From NCBI GenBank assembly GCA_001603685.1, contig LUZO01000026.1, positions 1-7,090 of the forward strand: DNA of 7,090 nt, read 5' to 3'. The position numbers were made by a program, and so were the translations under genes. Below the pieces are notes generated by a model. The model was not told the origin of the DNA. It saw nothing but the letters and a program-made list of their open reading frames with translations, and made no database searches. Positions 1-6,417 of this stretch are shown here, in pieces (positions within the stretch are counted from its first letter, which is position 1; the number at the start of each line of letters is the position of its first letter). The DNA is from Bacteroidales bacterium Bact_23 (lineage in GTDB: Bacteria > Bacteroidota > Bacteroidia > Bacteroidales > Lentimicrobiaceae).

Positions 1-68
1 TATTTTTGTAAATAAGGGAAATTGTTGTTTGTAAACCCACTAAACTATTAATAAAGTTATTCTATTAT

Positions 69-200
69 CAAATCCCAACAGCCGATACTTCCTCCCTTGA
101 ATCCGAAATTGATCGTTTGGTTTATAAGCTTTACGGGCTTACGGAGGAGGAGATTGAGGTGGTGGAGAGAGGAATTAAGAAAGACCAAAGTGAAGATTGA
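69..200 (+). pseudogene. C-terminal remnant of a type IIG / Eco57I-like restriction-methylation protein
   Basis: Reading codons from 69 to the TGA at 198-200 gives a peptide containing EIDRLVYKLYGLTEEEIEVVE. This is the characteristic C-terminal signature of large N6-adenine DNA methyltransferase/endonuclease proteins (Eco57I, TaqI-like target-recognition C-terminus), where an I-D-x-L-V-Y-x-L-Y-x-L-T-xx-E-I-x-I-V-E helix ends the protein. The frame stays open back to a stop at 9-11, but the stretch before about 75 is AT-rich, does not look like the family, and has no ATG, GTG or TTG start. The rest of the gene is therefore missing here or lies upstream in another frame. I read it as a decayed fragment rather than a functional gene. 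The alternative is the true 3' end of a gene frameshifted close to its end, which only sequence beyond the left edge could show. Confidence 0.55.
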
Positions 201-313
201 AATGAGATAATTAAACTTCATTAATTATTGATCATTTTCCTCCCTCTCCCCGAAGTATTTCGCATTAAAATTACCGTTAATTTAGCGCTACGAACCTTTT
301 AATCCGTTTTGCC

Positions 314-799
314 ATGCCTGCCAAAGAGATACAACTGCTTGAGGAGCTGATTGACCGTCTGGATCAGAAGCCTTTTGACCTTCAATCGTGGAAAACCAAT
401 GCCATGATACTGCTTGGTCGTATTTTCGGGGAGGACTCCCGTAAGGTTGAGCTGATACGCGCCATTCAGCCCGATTTCAGCTCCTGGTCGCTGCGCGATG
501 CTACCGGCAGGATGTCGCAGATGGATGTATGCAAAAAGATGGGTAGGGAGATACTGGAGGCCACCATTTACGAGCTGGAATCTTTCGGTTTGCCAAAAAA
601 GGATGAACCGGCCGAAAGCGGCGGACTGATGGGGCTTGAGGACTTTATCACCGGACGGCAGTCGCGCGAAATCATCCAGATTATCTCCTCCGACCAGCCC
701 GACGATGAAAAAGAGCGGAAAATCGGCGAAGTCCTGAAAGACCTGGATCAGGTGGATTTGCTGGCCGCCCTGGCCAGGGTATTGGTGGGAAGGAAGTAG
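314..799 (+). CDS. Small helical protein of unknown function
   Basis: A 161-residue acidic, soluble-looking protein with no signal peptide, no membrane segment and no catalytic motif that I recognise. Residues 1-92 look all-helical, with a W-K-x-x-A...L-L-x-R-I-F-G-E-D-S segment (26-42), an S-S-W-S-L-R-D stretch (56-62) and a C-K-K-M-G-R-E-I-L-E-A helix (73-83). A Pro/Lys/Glu/Gly-rich linker (about 93-107) leads to a second short helical unit (108-160). The W...L-L-x-x-x-F-G-E-x-S pattern resembles the N-terminal helical regions of many uncharacterised Bacteroidota proteins; this is a memory-based impression and gives no function. The ATG at 314 is the first in the frame and has no Shine-Dalgarno sequence, as is usual in the phylum. 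A weak promoter candidate TAATTTAG lies at 278-285. The final Lys codon and TAG stop sit in a GAAGTAG heptamer (793-799) like those of the array that follows, so repeat sequence may have reshaped the 3' end. Confidence 0.75.
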   Translation: MPAKEIQLLEELIDRLDQKPFDLQSWKTNAMILLGRIFGEDSRKVELIRAIQPDFSSWSLRDATGRMSQMDVCKKMGREILEATIYELESFGLPKKDEPAESGGLMGLEDFITGRQSREIIQIISSDQPDDEKERKIGEVLKDLDQVDLLAALARVLVGRK

Positions 800-884
800 A
801 GGAGGGAGGTAGAAATTTCTAAACTCAAATTTCTAATGTCTAAAATGAAGTAGGAGGTAGGAAGTAGGAAGTAAGAAGTAAGAA
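793..884. repeat. Period-7 direct-repeat array (GAAGTAG / CTAAAAT families)
   Basis: From 812 the sequence divides cleanly into 7-base units: gaaattt, ctaaact, caaattt, ctaatgt, ctaaaat, gaagtag, gaggtag, gaagtag, gaagtaa, gaagtaa (to 881). Related GAAGTAG and GAGGTAG units at 793-799 and 806-812 reach into the stop codon of the upstream gene. Unit sequence changes along the array but the 7-base spacing is kept. There are no spacers between units, so it is not CRISPR. Confidence 0.8.
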
Positions 885-896
885 AGCTGTGGTGTA

Positions 897-949
897 CCGC
901 CAAAGGCGGGGATAAAAGTAAAAAGATAAAAGTAATCCGCCGCGGCGGA
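897..949. repeat. Two GC-rich palindromes of the CCGCC...GGCGG family
   Basis: A stem CCGCC (897-901) and GGCGG (905-909) closes an AAA loop. At 936-949 TCCGCCGCGGCGGA is a perfect 14-base palindrome. Two further members with other loops lie at 1026-1039 (loop AC) and 1058-1072 (loop AGA). Between the first two is an AT-rich direct repeat (ataaaagta / ataaaagta, about 912-935). Confidence 0.75.
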
Positions 950-973
950 GGCTAAAGTAACCCGTTAAGGACT

Positions 974-1017
974 GAGGTCGGAAGTCAGAGGTCAGAAGTC
1001 AGAGGTCAGAAGTCAGA
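974..1017. repeat. Heptamer array (RGTCRGA), left copy
   Basis: Six contiguous 7-base units: ggtcgga (976-982), agtcaga, ggtcaga, agtcaga, ggtcaga, agtcaga (1011-1017). The two unit types alternate, giving a 14-base superunit. Bases 974-1003 are identical, in the same orientation, to 6418-6447 on the far side of the three-gene block. Confidence 0.85.
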
Positions 1018-1025
1018 TTTTGCAA

Positions 1026-1140
1026 TCCGCCACGGCGGAGTGCCGTCAGGCACTTCATCCGCCAGAGGCGGACAAATGCGCCGCCAGGCGCTTCAAATTT
1101 TCAAATCCTCAAATTTTCAAATGCAGCGCTAGCTGCTTCA
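1026..1140. repeat. Cluster of five short hairpins, three sharing loop and tail
   Basis: Two TCCGCC/GGCGGA hairpins (1026-1039, 1058-1072) alternate with three others of a different design. These are GTGCC-GTCA-GGCAC (1040-1053), GCGCC-GCCA-GGCGC (1078-1091) and GCAGC-GCTA-GCTGC (1123-1136), each followed directly by TTCA. All three have a perfect 5-bp stem, a 4-base loop of form GYYA and the same tail, while stem bases differ with pairing kept. A direct repeat of the 14 bases TCAAATTTTCAAAT (1093-1106 and 1109-1122) separates the second and third. Confidence 0.75.
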
Positions 1141-1175
1141 AATCCACGAAAGATGGTTAGAAATTAGGTCAATTA

Positions 1176-1259
1176 GAAATTTCATCAATTCCCAATTCCC
1201 AAATCCCAATTCTCAATCCTCAATCCGAAGTCTAAAATCTACAATCTACAATCAGAATC
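1176..1259. repeat. Heptamer array (nnnCAAT) overlapping the 3' end of the radical SAM gene
   Basis: Twelve 7-base units in register: gaaattt, catcaat, tcccaat, tcccaaa, tcccaat, tctcaat, cctcaat, ccgaagt, ctaaaat, ctacaat, ctacaat, cagaatc. The units gaaattt and ctaaaat also occur in the array at 812-846. The last four units (1232-1259) are also coding: read on the minus strand they give the final residues and the TAG stop of the neighbouring gene. Confidence 0.8.
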
Positions 1260-2917
1260 CCTCCCACATCTGTAAGTACTCCGTCAAACAACTCCTTAAC
1301 TGTAAATCCGGCCTCGTGAACAAATGCCCTTACCTCTTCTGCCTGAGGATGATGGGCAAGGCTGCCGCAAATGAAAATCTGCTTGCCGAGAATGCCGCAG
1401 CAGCCGGGGAAGAAGCCGTGTTTCTGGCCGTGCAGCTTTACCGGAGTGGGATCCACATAGAGCGTTTGCAGCCCTTCGCTGAGCAGCGCCTTTTCGATGC
1501 CCCTGTCTGAGGTGATAAACCGGTTGTTGCCGAGCGGCAGCAGGTTGCAGCGGGTGTAACCCTGATTTACATGCAGTTGCCTGCGGTCGGGGAAAGCCTC
1601 AAAAATTGCCGGGTCGGTGATTTTCAGGTTATGAATCAGGTAATCGGGGGTAACTACCGCATTGTAACGGGCCGAACCGGGATAGCGCTTTTCGGGATTT
1701 TGGGTGCCGCGTATCAGCCGGATGCCGTATTGCTCAAGGGCTGAAGCGATACCGGCCGGCAGGGCGGGAGCAACAACCGCCGTGCTTGCATCGTGGCAGA
1801 TAAAGACATCGGGGTGGCCGCTGATGGATTTATAGGTAAGCCCTTCCGTTTGCAGCAGATGTAGGTTTCCCAGAGCTTTCAGTGCGTTTTTCACCGGCAG
1901 GGGGGCTCGTTTGTCCAGAACAATCAGCGGTTTGAGGAGTTGCTCATCCGTTTCAGGCACAAACTCAACCCTGCTGAAGTGATTTTCGAGCATTATCCGG
2001 TTTGAGGCCTTGTATCCTATGGCATAGGGGAGTTCGGCGGCAGGTACCGGAATGGTGATGGCGCTTCCGGAGGGATGCTGCTGCATCAGCGGTTCAAGCC
2101 TGCTTTTCCAGATCCGGGTTTCGGCCAGTTCCCTGAAGTTGGGATGAAAAGGTCCGGCAAGCAGGTCACTGCCTTCAGTCAACTCTTCGGAGGGGTGTAG
2201 CCCAGTTCTGATTACTTCCACGCCGGCTTCGCGGAAGAACCGGAGCAGTTGTGCCGCCAGTTTAACCGCCTCCTCCAGGCTCTGAGGGGAATATTTTCCT
2301 GTCTGCCACAGCTTTTCAAGGTCGGTGCCGCGTATCACCAGGGTGGGGTAGATGCGCGTACAATCAGCTTTGAGCGCAGCAATGCGGCGGGCGGTTTCCA
2401 TGGATTTTTCCGGGGTATCGCCCGGCAGGCCGGTCATCATCTGCAACCCCAGCCGGAAGCCGGCATTGCGGATCTGAAGCGCTGCCCGTTCCACATCGGC
2501 AACGGTATGGCCCCGGCCGGCAAGTTTCAGCACATCGTCGTGCAGCGACTGCGCCCCCAGCTCAATGGTGGTGACGCCGTACGACTTCAGCCGGTTCAGG
2601 ATTTCCGCATCAATGTAGTCGGGGCGGGTGCTGAGCCGGATGCCCTGAACCCTTCCTGCAATCAGATGGCTGTGAGCGATTTCCAGAAAACGCTCCTGCA
2701 GATCAGGTTCTATGCCGGTGAAGCTTCCGCCGAAAAAGCCGATCTCGATGTGGCTTCCCTCGCGGGGAATGGTTGCAAGATGGCGCCTGATGATCTCCTC
2801 CGCCTCTTCGGGCTCAGGCTGTACTACCCGCCCCGAAATGCTGTGCTGATTGCAGAAGACACAACGGTTGGGGCAGGCCAGCTCAGGAATAAATACCGGA
2901 ATGGTATAGTGTTTCAT
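1232..2917 (-). CDS. Radical SAM protein (Elp3/COG1243-like) fused to a DUF6873-like GME-fold domain
   Basis: A 561-residue two-part protein. The N-terminal half is a radical SAM enzyme that should bind a [4Fe-4S] cluster through C15-xxx-C19-xx-C22 and cleave S-adenosylmethionine. Other family motifs follow: the glycine-rich GFFGGSFTG (60-68), LSTRPDYID (95-103), ELGAQS (119-124), TGLPGDT (162-168) and GYKASNR (301-307). This matches the bacterial Elp3-like/oxygen-independent-coproporphyrinogen-oxidase-like group, but there is no GNAT acetyltransferase domain as in true Elp3. From about 330 to 556 comes a second domain that I recognise from memory as DUF6873, assigned a guanidino-modifying-enzyme fold: SGHPDVFICHD (366-376), YPGSARYNAVVT...IHNLK (412-432), VNQGYTRCN (450-458), ITSDRGI (468-474), HGFFPGCCG (500-508), SLAHHP (519-524), LTDVGG (548-553). 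Substrate unknown. ATG at 2917 directly precedes the conserved MKHYTIPVFIP start; no Shine-Dalgarno. Last gene of the minus-strand block, 84 bases after pepT. The C-terminus (about 554-561, ILIVDCRF) and stop are encoded by the heptamer array. High confidence for radical SAM, moderate for the second domain. Confidence 0.88.
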   Translation of the reverse strand: MKHYTIPVFIPELACPNRCVFCNQHSISGRVVQPEPEEAEEIIRRHLATIPREGSHIEIGFFGGSFTGIEPDLQERFLEIAHSHLIAGRVQGIRLSTRPDYIDAEILNRLKSYGVTTIELGAQSLHDDVLKLAGRGHTVADVERAALQIRNAGFRLGLQMMTGLPGDTPEKSMETARRIAALKADCTRIYPTLVIRGTDLEKLWQTGKYSPQSLEEAVKLAAQLLRFFREAGVEVIRTGLHPSEELTEGSDLLAGPFHPNFRELAETRIWKSRLEPLMQQHPSGSAITIPVPAAELPYAIGYKASNRIMLENHFSRVEFVPETDEQLLKPLIVLDKRAPLPVKNALKALGNLHLLQTEGLTYKSISGHPDVFICHDASTAVVAPALPAGIASALEQYGIRLIRGTQNPEKRYPGSARYNAVVTPDYLIHNLKITDPAIFEAFPDRRQLHVNQGYTRCNLLPLGNNRFITSDRGIEKALLSEGLQTLYVDPTPVKLHGQKHGFFPGCCGILGKQIFICGSLAHHPQAEEVRAFVHEAGFTVKELFDGVLTDVGGILIVDCRF

Positions 2918-2944
2918 GAGGAAACCATCGTTAATACAATAAAT

Positions 2945-2974
2945 GCGGGCCGCCCGTATGGCCGGGCAGGCCGC
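2945..2974 (-). terminator. GC-rich hairpin between pepT and the radical SAM gene
   Basis: GGCCGCCCG (2948-2956) pairs with CGGGC (2963-2967) plus GGCC (2969-2972), giving 9 bp with one bulged A (2968) and the 6-base loop tatggc. Read on the minus strand it lies just downstream of the pepT stop and is followed by a T-rich but not pure-T stretch (about 2945-2930). It may be a terminator, an attenuator or an mRNA processing/stability element controlling how much pepT transcript reads into the radical SAM gene. The function is inferred from structure only. Confidence 0.4.
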
Positions 2975-3001
2975 TGTCAGGAAGTATGCCGCTTTTCAGT
3001 G

Positions 3002-4225
3002 TCAGGCGTTCAGCTCGATGATCTTCAGGATAACCTGAGTGGCCTTTTCCATGGACTCAACCGGTACAAACTCGTGTTTTCCGTGGAAATTGTGGCCGCC
3101 GGCGAAGATATTCGGGCAAAGCAGCCCCATATAGCTGAGGCGCGAACCATCGGTGCCGCCGCGGATGGGTTTGATCTTAGGCTCCACACCAACCGCTTCC
3201 ATCGCTTTGCGGGCGGTCTCAACAATATGATACTCAGGCTCAACCTTTTCACGCATATTGTAATACTGATCCTTCATATCGAGCACAAAGCTCCCCTCGC
3301 CATACCGCTGATTCATAAAACCGGCGCACTGCTGCATAATCTCTTTCCGTTTTTCGAAAAGCTCACGGTCATGGTCGCGGATGATGTACTGTATGGATGA
3401 TTTTTCAACCGATCCTTCCATTTTCACCAGATGGAAGAAGCCTTCGTAATCCTGGGTAAACTCCGGGCGGTCGAATACCGGAAGCAGGGCGTTGAACTCC
3501 ATCGCCATCAGCAGGGCATTCTGCATCTTCCCTTTGGCGTATCCGGGATGGATATTCTTTCCCTGAATGGTGATTTTTGCTCCGGCGGCATTGAAGTTTT
3601 CAAACTCCAGTTCTCCGATTTCGCCCCCGTCCAGGGTATAGGCCCAGTCGGCACCGAATCTCTGAACATCGAAGTAATCCACTCCCCGTCCGATCTCCTC
3701 ATCAGGGGTAAAACCGATTTTTATGGGGCCGTGCTTTATCTCCGGATGGTTTACGAGATACTCCACCGCAGTCATGATTTCGGCCACACCGGCTTTGTCG
3801 TCGGCGCCCAGCAGGGTGGTACCGTCGGTAACAATCAGGTTCTGTCCCCTGTATTGCTTCATTTCGGGGAAATCGGCGGGCGAGAGTACGATGCCCAGCT
3901 CAGAATTCAGGATAATATCCTCACCATCCCAGTTCTCAACGATGCGGGCTTTTATATCGTTTCCCGGCATATCGGGGCTGGTATCCACATGGGCAATAAA
4001 CCCGACGGCCGGGCCGCTTTTGCCGTTGTTCGCCGGAAGGGTAGCCATCACATAACCGTTTTTGTCTATGGATGCATCGGTCAGCCCCATCTCAGCCAGC
4101 TCATCGCGGAGCAGGCGCAGCAGCACCAGTTGCTTGTCAGTGCTCGGGAATGTCTGCGAACTGTCATCACTCTGGGTATCGTAACCCACATATCTTAAAA
4201 AACGGTTTTTTACTGCTTCTTTCAT
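3002..4225 (-). CDS. pepT: Peptidase T (tripeptide aminopeptidase, M20B)
   Basis: A cytoplasmic dizinc aminopeptidase that removes the N-terminal residue from tripeptides. It has 407 residues, essentially the length of enterobacterial PepT. All the M20 metal and catalytic residues expected by alignment with Salmonella PepT are visible: H79 with D81 in IAHVDT, D142 in LGADDKAG, the general base and ligand pair E176/E177 in FTPDEEIG, D199 in TLDGG, and H381 in GGHNFHGKHEF. The lid/dimerisation domain spans about 210-320, with the family stretch NIHPGYAKGKMQNA (224-237), and RGGTDGSRLS (355-364) is also typical. The ATG at 4225 gives the conserved N-terminus VKNRFLRYVGYDTQS. It lies 104 bases downstream of the OPT transporter gene and has its own -7 element. 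The likely role is to complete the breakdown of peptides imported by that transporter. Nothing suggests damage. The shorter frames overlapping it are shadows. Confidence 0.97.
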   Translation of the reverse strand: MKEAVKNRFLRYVGYDTQSDDSSQTFPSTDKQLVLLRLLRDELAEMGLTDASIDKNGYVMATLPANNGKSGPAVGFIAHVDTSPDMPGNDIKARIVENWDGEDIILNSELGIVLSPADFPEMKQYRGQNLIVTDGTTLLGADDKAGVAEIMTAVEYLVNHPEIKHGPIKIGFTPDEEIGRGVDYFDVQRFGADWAYTLDGGEIGELEFENFNAAGAKITIQGKNIHPGYAKGKMQNALLMAMEFNALLPVFDRPEFTQDYEGFFHLVKMEGSVEKSSIQYIIRDHDRELFEKRKEIMQQCAGFMNQRYGEGSFVLDMKDQYYNMREKVEPEYHIVETARKAMEAVGVEPKIKPIRGGTDGSRLSYMGLLCPNIFAGGHNFHGKHEFVPVESMEKATQVILKIIELNA

Positions 4226-4253
4226 TGTATTAAATTTATTTTCAGTTTTTTAA

Positions 4254-4261
4254 CAAATGTA
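4254..4261 (-). promoter_or_regulatory. Bacteroidota-type -7 element for pepT (TACATTTG)
   Basis: On the minus strand TACATTTG matches the TAnnTTTG -7 consensus of the Bacteroidota primary sigma factor exactly. It stands 28 bases upstream of the pepT ATG. I see no convincing TTG/TTTG -33 element at the expected distance. The same octamer stands before the OPT transporter gene. Confidence 0.55.
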
Positions 4262-4329
4262 TGCACCGGCAAATCGGTTTCCCGCTTCCGCCGATGCACA
4301 GGATTTTATGTCTGACGGTTAATCAACTG

Positions 4330-6321
4330 TTATCCGGCAGACTCTTCTTCAGGTTTTCCCCTTAAGGATTCCCAGATCACATATCCCGAAATCAGGGCAA
4401 ACATCAGCAGTGCCAGCGCTTCGGCAGCATTTGATTCGTACCATTCCTTGTTTATGAAATTGATTCCGCCGAATCTCAGCAGGGCACTCACCACGCCCAT
4501 CAGCGCACCGCCGGCAATAAATCCGGAGGCGATAAGGGTTCCGCGCTCCTTGCGTGCCTGATTGAGCCGCTCATCTTTTGAACGGGTAGTCACATACCAT
4601 GCGATGATACCACCAACCAGCAGAGGGGTGTTCAGCTCCAGGGGGATAAACATACCCAGAGCAAAGGCAAGTGCGGGAACGCCAATCATGGTAAGGATAA
4701 GCGACAGAAACGCGCCTGCCGCATAGAGCATCCATGGTGCCGATTTGCCCGACATCATCGGTTCGATAACGGCGGCCATGGCATTTGCCTGAGGCGCAAC
4801 CAGCGCATTTTCGCCGGTGAAACCGTAAGTTTCGTTCAGAATCATAATCACTCCGCCAACGGTAGCCGCCGAAACCAATGTTCCCAGGAACTTCCAGGTC
4901 TGCTGTTTGTAGGGCGATGATCCCAGCCAGTAACCGATTTTAAGGTCGGTGATGAAACCGCCGGCCATTGAGAGTGCGGTACAAACCACTCCGCCGATAA
5001 TCAGTGCCGCCACCATTCCGGCAGGGCCGGAAAGTCCTGCCCAAACCAGCACCAGCGAGGTGATGATCAGCGTCATCAGCGTCATCCCTGAAACCGGGTT
5101 GGTACCCACGATGGCAATGGCATTGGCCGCTACGGTCGTAAACAGGAACGCGATGACCATAACGATGGCCAGGGCAATCAGCGCCTGCCCCAGGTTGTGT
5201 ACAACACCGAACATAAAAAAGATGAAGATGACAATCGTTGTAAGCAGCAGGCCGATCATGATAACCTTCATCGGGAGGTCGCGCTGGGTGCGTTTGCTCT
5301 CCGCAGTTGCGGGGTGCTTGCCCGAAAGCTCTTTCACCGCAAGCCCGAAAGCGCCTTTAATGATGCCGCTTGAACGGATTATGCCGATGATGCCGGCCAT
5401 GGCAATGCCTCCGATACCGATGTGCCTCACATAGTTGCGGAAAATCTCTTCGGGCGACATCTGGCTGATCAGTGCGGTGACATTGGCGCCTACGGCAATG
5501 GTCTGTCCGTCGGCGAAATGCGATATTACCGGGATAATCACATACCATCCCACAAACGATCCGGCGGTGATGATGGCGGCGTATTTCAGTCCGATGATGT
5601 AACCAAGTCCCATAACGGCTGCACCTACATTCATTTTAAATACAATCTTGAACTTATCGGCAATCATGACGCCGGCCGGAATGACGCGGGTGGAGAACAC
5701 CTCGTTCCACCATCCGAAAGTGGCAATGATAAAGTCATAAATACCGCCGATCAGTCCGGCTACCAGCAGCAACCGGGCCTGGCTTCCGCCCTTTTCGCCC
5801 GAAACCAGCACCTCGGTGGTGGCGGTAGCTTCCGGAAACGGATATTTTCCGTGCATATCCGAAACGAAATATTTACGGAAAGGGATCAGGAACAGAATTC
5901 CCAGAAATCCGCCAAGCAGCGAAGAGAGAAATACCTGGTAAAAGTGAGCTTCAAGGTTAAGGATGTAAAGCGCAGGAAGGGTGAAAATCGCTCCGGCAAC
6001 AATAACGCCCGAGCTGGCGCCGATGGATTGGATAATCACATTCTCGCCGAGCGCGTTTTTCCGTTTTGAGGCGGCTGATAAACCAACTGCGATAATGGCA
6101 ATGGGAATGGCGGCTTCGAATACCTGCCCGATTTTCAGCCCCAGGTAGGCGGCTGCTGCCGAAAAGATAATCGCCATAAGCAGCCCCAGAAGTACGGAAC
6201 GGACATTCACCTCGGGATAAACCCGGTCGGGTGACATCACCGGTTTGTACTCCTCGCCGGGCTTCAGCTCAGTGTAGGCATTCTCAGGCAGCCCTTTGAT
6301 TTCAGATTTGTGGTCGTCCAT
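4330..6321 (-). CDS. OPT-family oligopeptide transporter
   Basis: An inner-membrane secondary transporter of 663 residues, very hydrophobic with many membrane helices from about residue 41 to 650. A hydrophilic N-terminal tail (1-40) and a short charged C-terminal tail (653-663) flank them. Family hallmarks are KYPFPEATATTEVL (159-172, the P-F-P-E-x-x-A signature), AIAIVGTNPVSGMT (401-414), and AGGFITDLKIGYWLGSSPYKQQ split around 453-474. A charged cytoplasmic-looking loop runs from 330 to 350. It belongs to the prokaryotic OPT branch (TIGR00733-like), whose members are predicted to import oligopeptides with protons; exact substrates are not readable from sequence. ATG at 6321 is preceded by a TACATTTG promoter element. 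It is the first gene of the minus-strand block, followed by pepT, which fits import of small peptides and their cleavage in the cytoplasm. Related OPT proteins (yellow-stripe type) move metal chelates, so that alternative cannot be ruled out, but pepT next door favours peptides. Confidence 0.94.
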   Translation of the reverse strand: MDDHKSEIKGLPENAYTELKPGEEYKPVMSPDRVYPEVNVRSVLLGLLMAIIFSAAAAYLGLKIGQVFEAAIPIAIIAVGLSAASKRKNALGENVIIQSIGASSGVIVAGAIFTLPALYILNLEAHFYQVFLSSLLGGFLGILFLIPFRKYFVSDMHGKYPFPEATATTEVLVSGEKGGSQARLLLVAGLIGGIYDFIIATFGWWNEVFSTRVIPAGVMIADKFKIVFKMNVGAAVMGLGYIIGLKYAAIITAGSFVGWYVIIPVISHFADGQTIAVGANVTALISQMSPEEIFRNYVRHIGIGGIAMAGIIGIIRSSGIIKGAFGLAVKELSGKHPATAESKRTQRDLPMKVIMIGLLLTTIVIFIFFMFGVVHNLGQALIALAIVMVIAFLFTTVAANAIAIVGTNPVSGMTLMTLIITSLVLVWAGLSGPAGMVAALIIGGVVCTALSMAGGFITDLKIGYWLGSSPYKQQTWKFLGTLVSAATVGGVIMILNETYGFTGENALVAPQANAMAAVIEPMMSGKSAPWMLYAAGAFLSLILTMIGVPALAFALGMFIPLELNTPLLVGGIIAWYVTTRSKDERLNQARKERGTLIASGFIAGGALMGVVSALLRFGGINFINKEWYESNAAEALALLMFALISGYVIWESLRGKPEEESAG

Positions 6322-6358
6322 ATCTGATAGTTTTCAGGTTTGATGAATAATTAAGTCG

Positions 6359-6366
6359 CAAATGTA
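6359..6366 (-). promoter_or_regulatory. Bacteroidota-type -7 element for the OPT transporter (TACATTTG)
   Basis: On the minus strand TACATTTG fits TAnnTTTG exactly and is identical to the element before pepT. It lies 37 bases upstream of the start codon. About 21 bases further upstream is a TTTTC, a weak candidate for the -33 element. Confidence 0.6.
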
Positions 6367-6417
6367 AGAAATATGCGTGGCCTGAGCGAAAAATCGGGGG
6401 AGAAATCGTTGGGACAG

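Larger units (their letters stand above)
800..1231. other. Gene-free spacer between convergent genes, filled with repeats
   Basis: No credible gene lies in this 432-base stretch. Nearly all of it is repeat: heptamer arrays (793-884, 974-1017, 1176-1259), GC-rich palindromes and short hairpins (897-1140). Both flanking genes point into it. Their transcripts would end among these stable hairpins, which could act as bidirectional terminators or 3'-end protectors; no hairpin here is followed by a clear T run. Confidence 0.7.

Noticed and set aside
256..285. Promoter for the 314-799 gene (TAATTTAG and nearby TATTTCG)
   Set aside because: Each departs from TAnnTTTG and neither has a -33 element at proper spacing; too weak to list as a feature.
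974..1017. CRISPR-like direct repeats
   Set aside because: Units are only 7 bases and contiguous, with no spacers and no cas genes nearby.
2914..2928. Five-codon upstream open frame (ATG GTT TCC TCA TGA) overlapping the radical SAM start
   Set aside because: The start-stop overlap suggests translational coupling, but a five-codon frame is easily random and has no ribosome-binding support.
2249..3400. 383-codon open frame on the plus strand
   Set aside because: It lies antisense to the radical SAM gene and pepT, both with complete family motifs. Its translation has no recognisable domain and it spans the gap between two real genes; it is a shadow of GC-biased codon use.
3431..4198. 255-codon plus-strand open frame
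   Set aside because: Fully antisense to pepT with no domain features.
4226..4329. Terminator after the OPT transporter
   Set aside because: Only a 5-bp ATCGG/CCGAT pairing with a 13-base loop and no T run; not convincing.
4949..5434. 161-codon plus-strand open frame rich in Met, Pro and Ala
   Set aside because: Antisense to membrane segments of the OPT transporter, with low-complexity composition.
5422..6069. 215-codon plus-strand open frame
   Set aside because: Antisense to the OPT transporter; the residue mix is that of an opposite-strand shadow of membrane helices.
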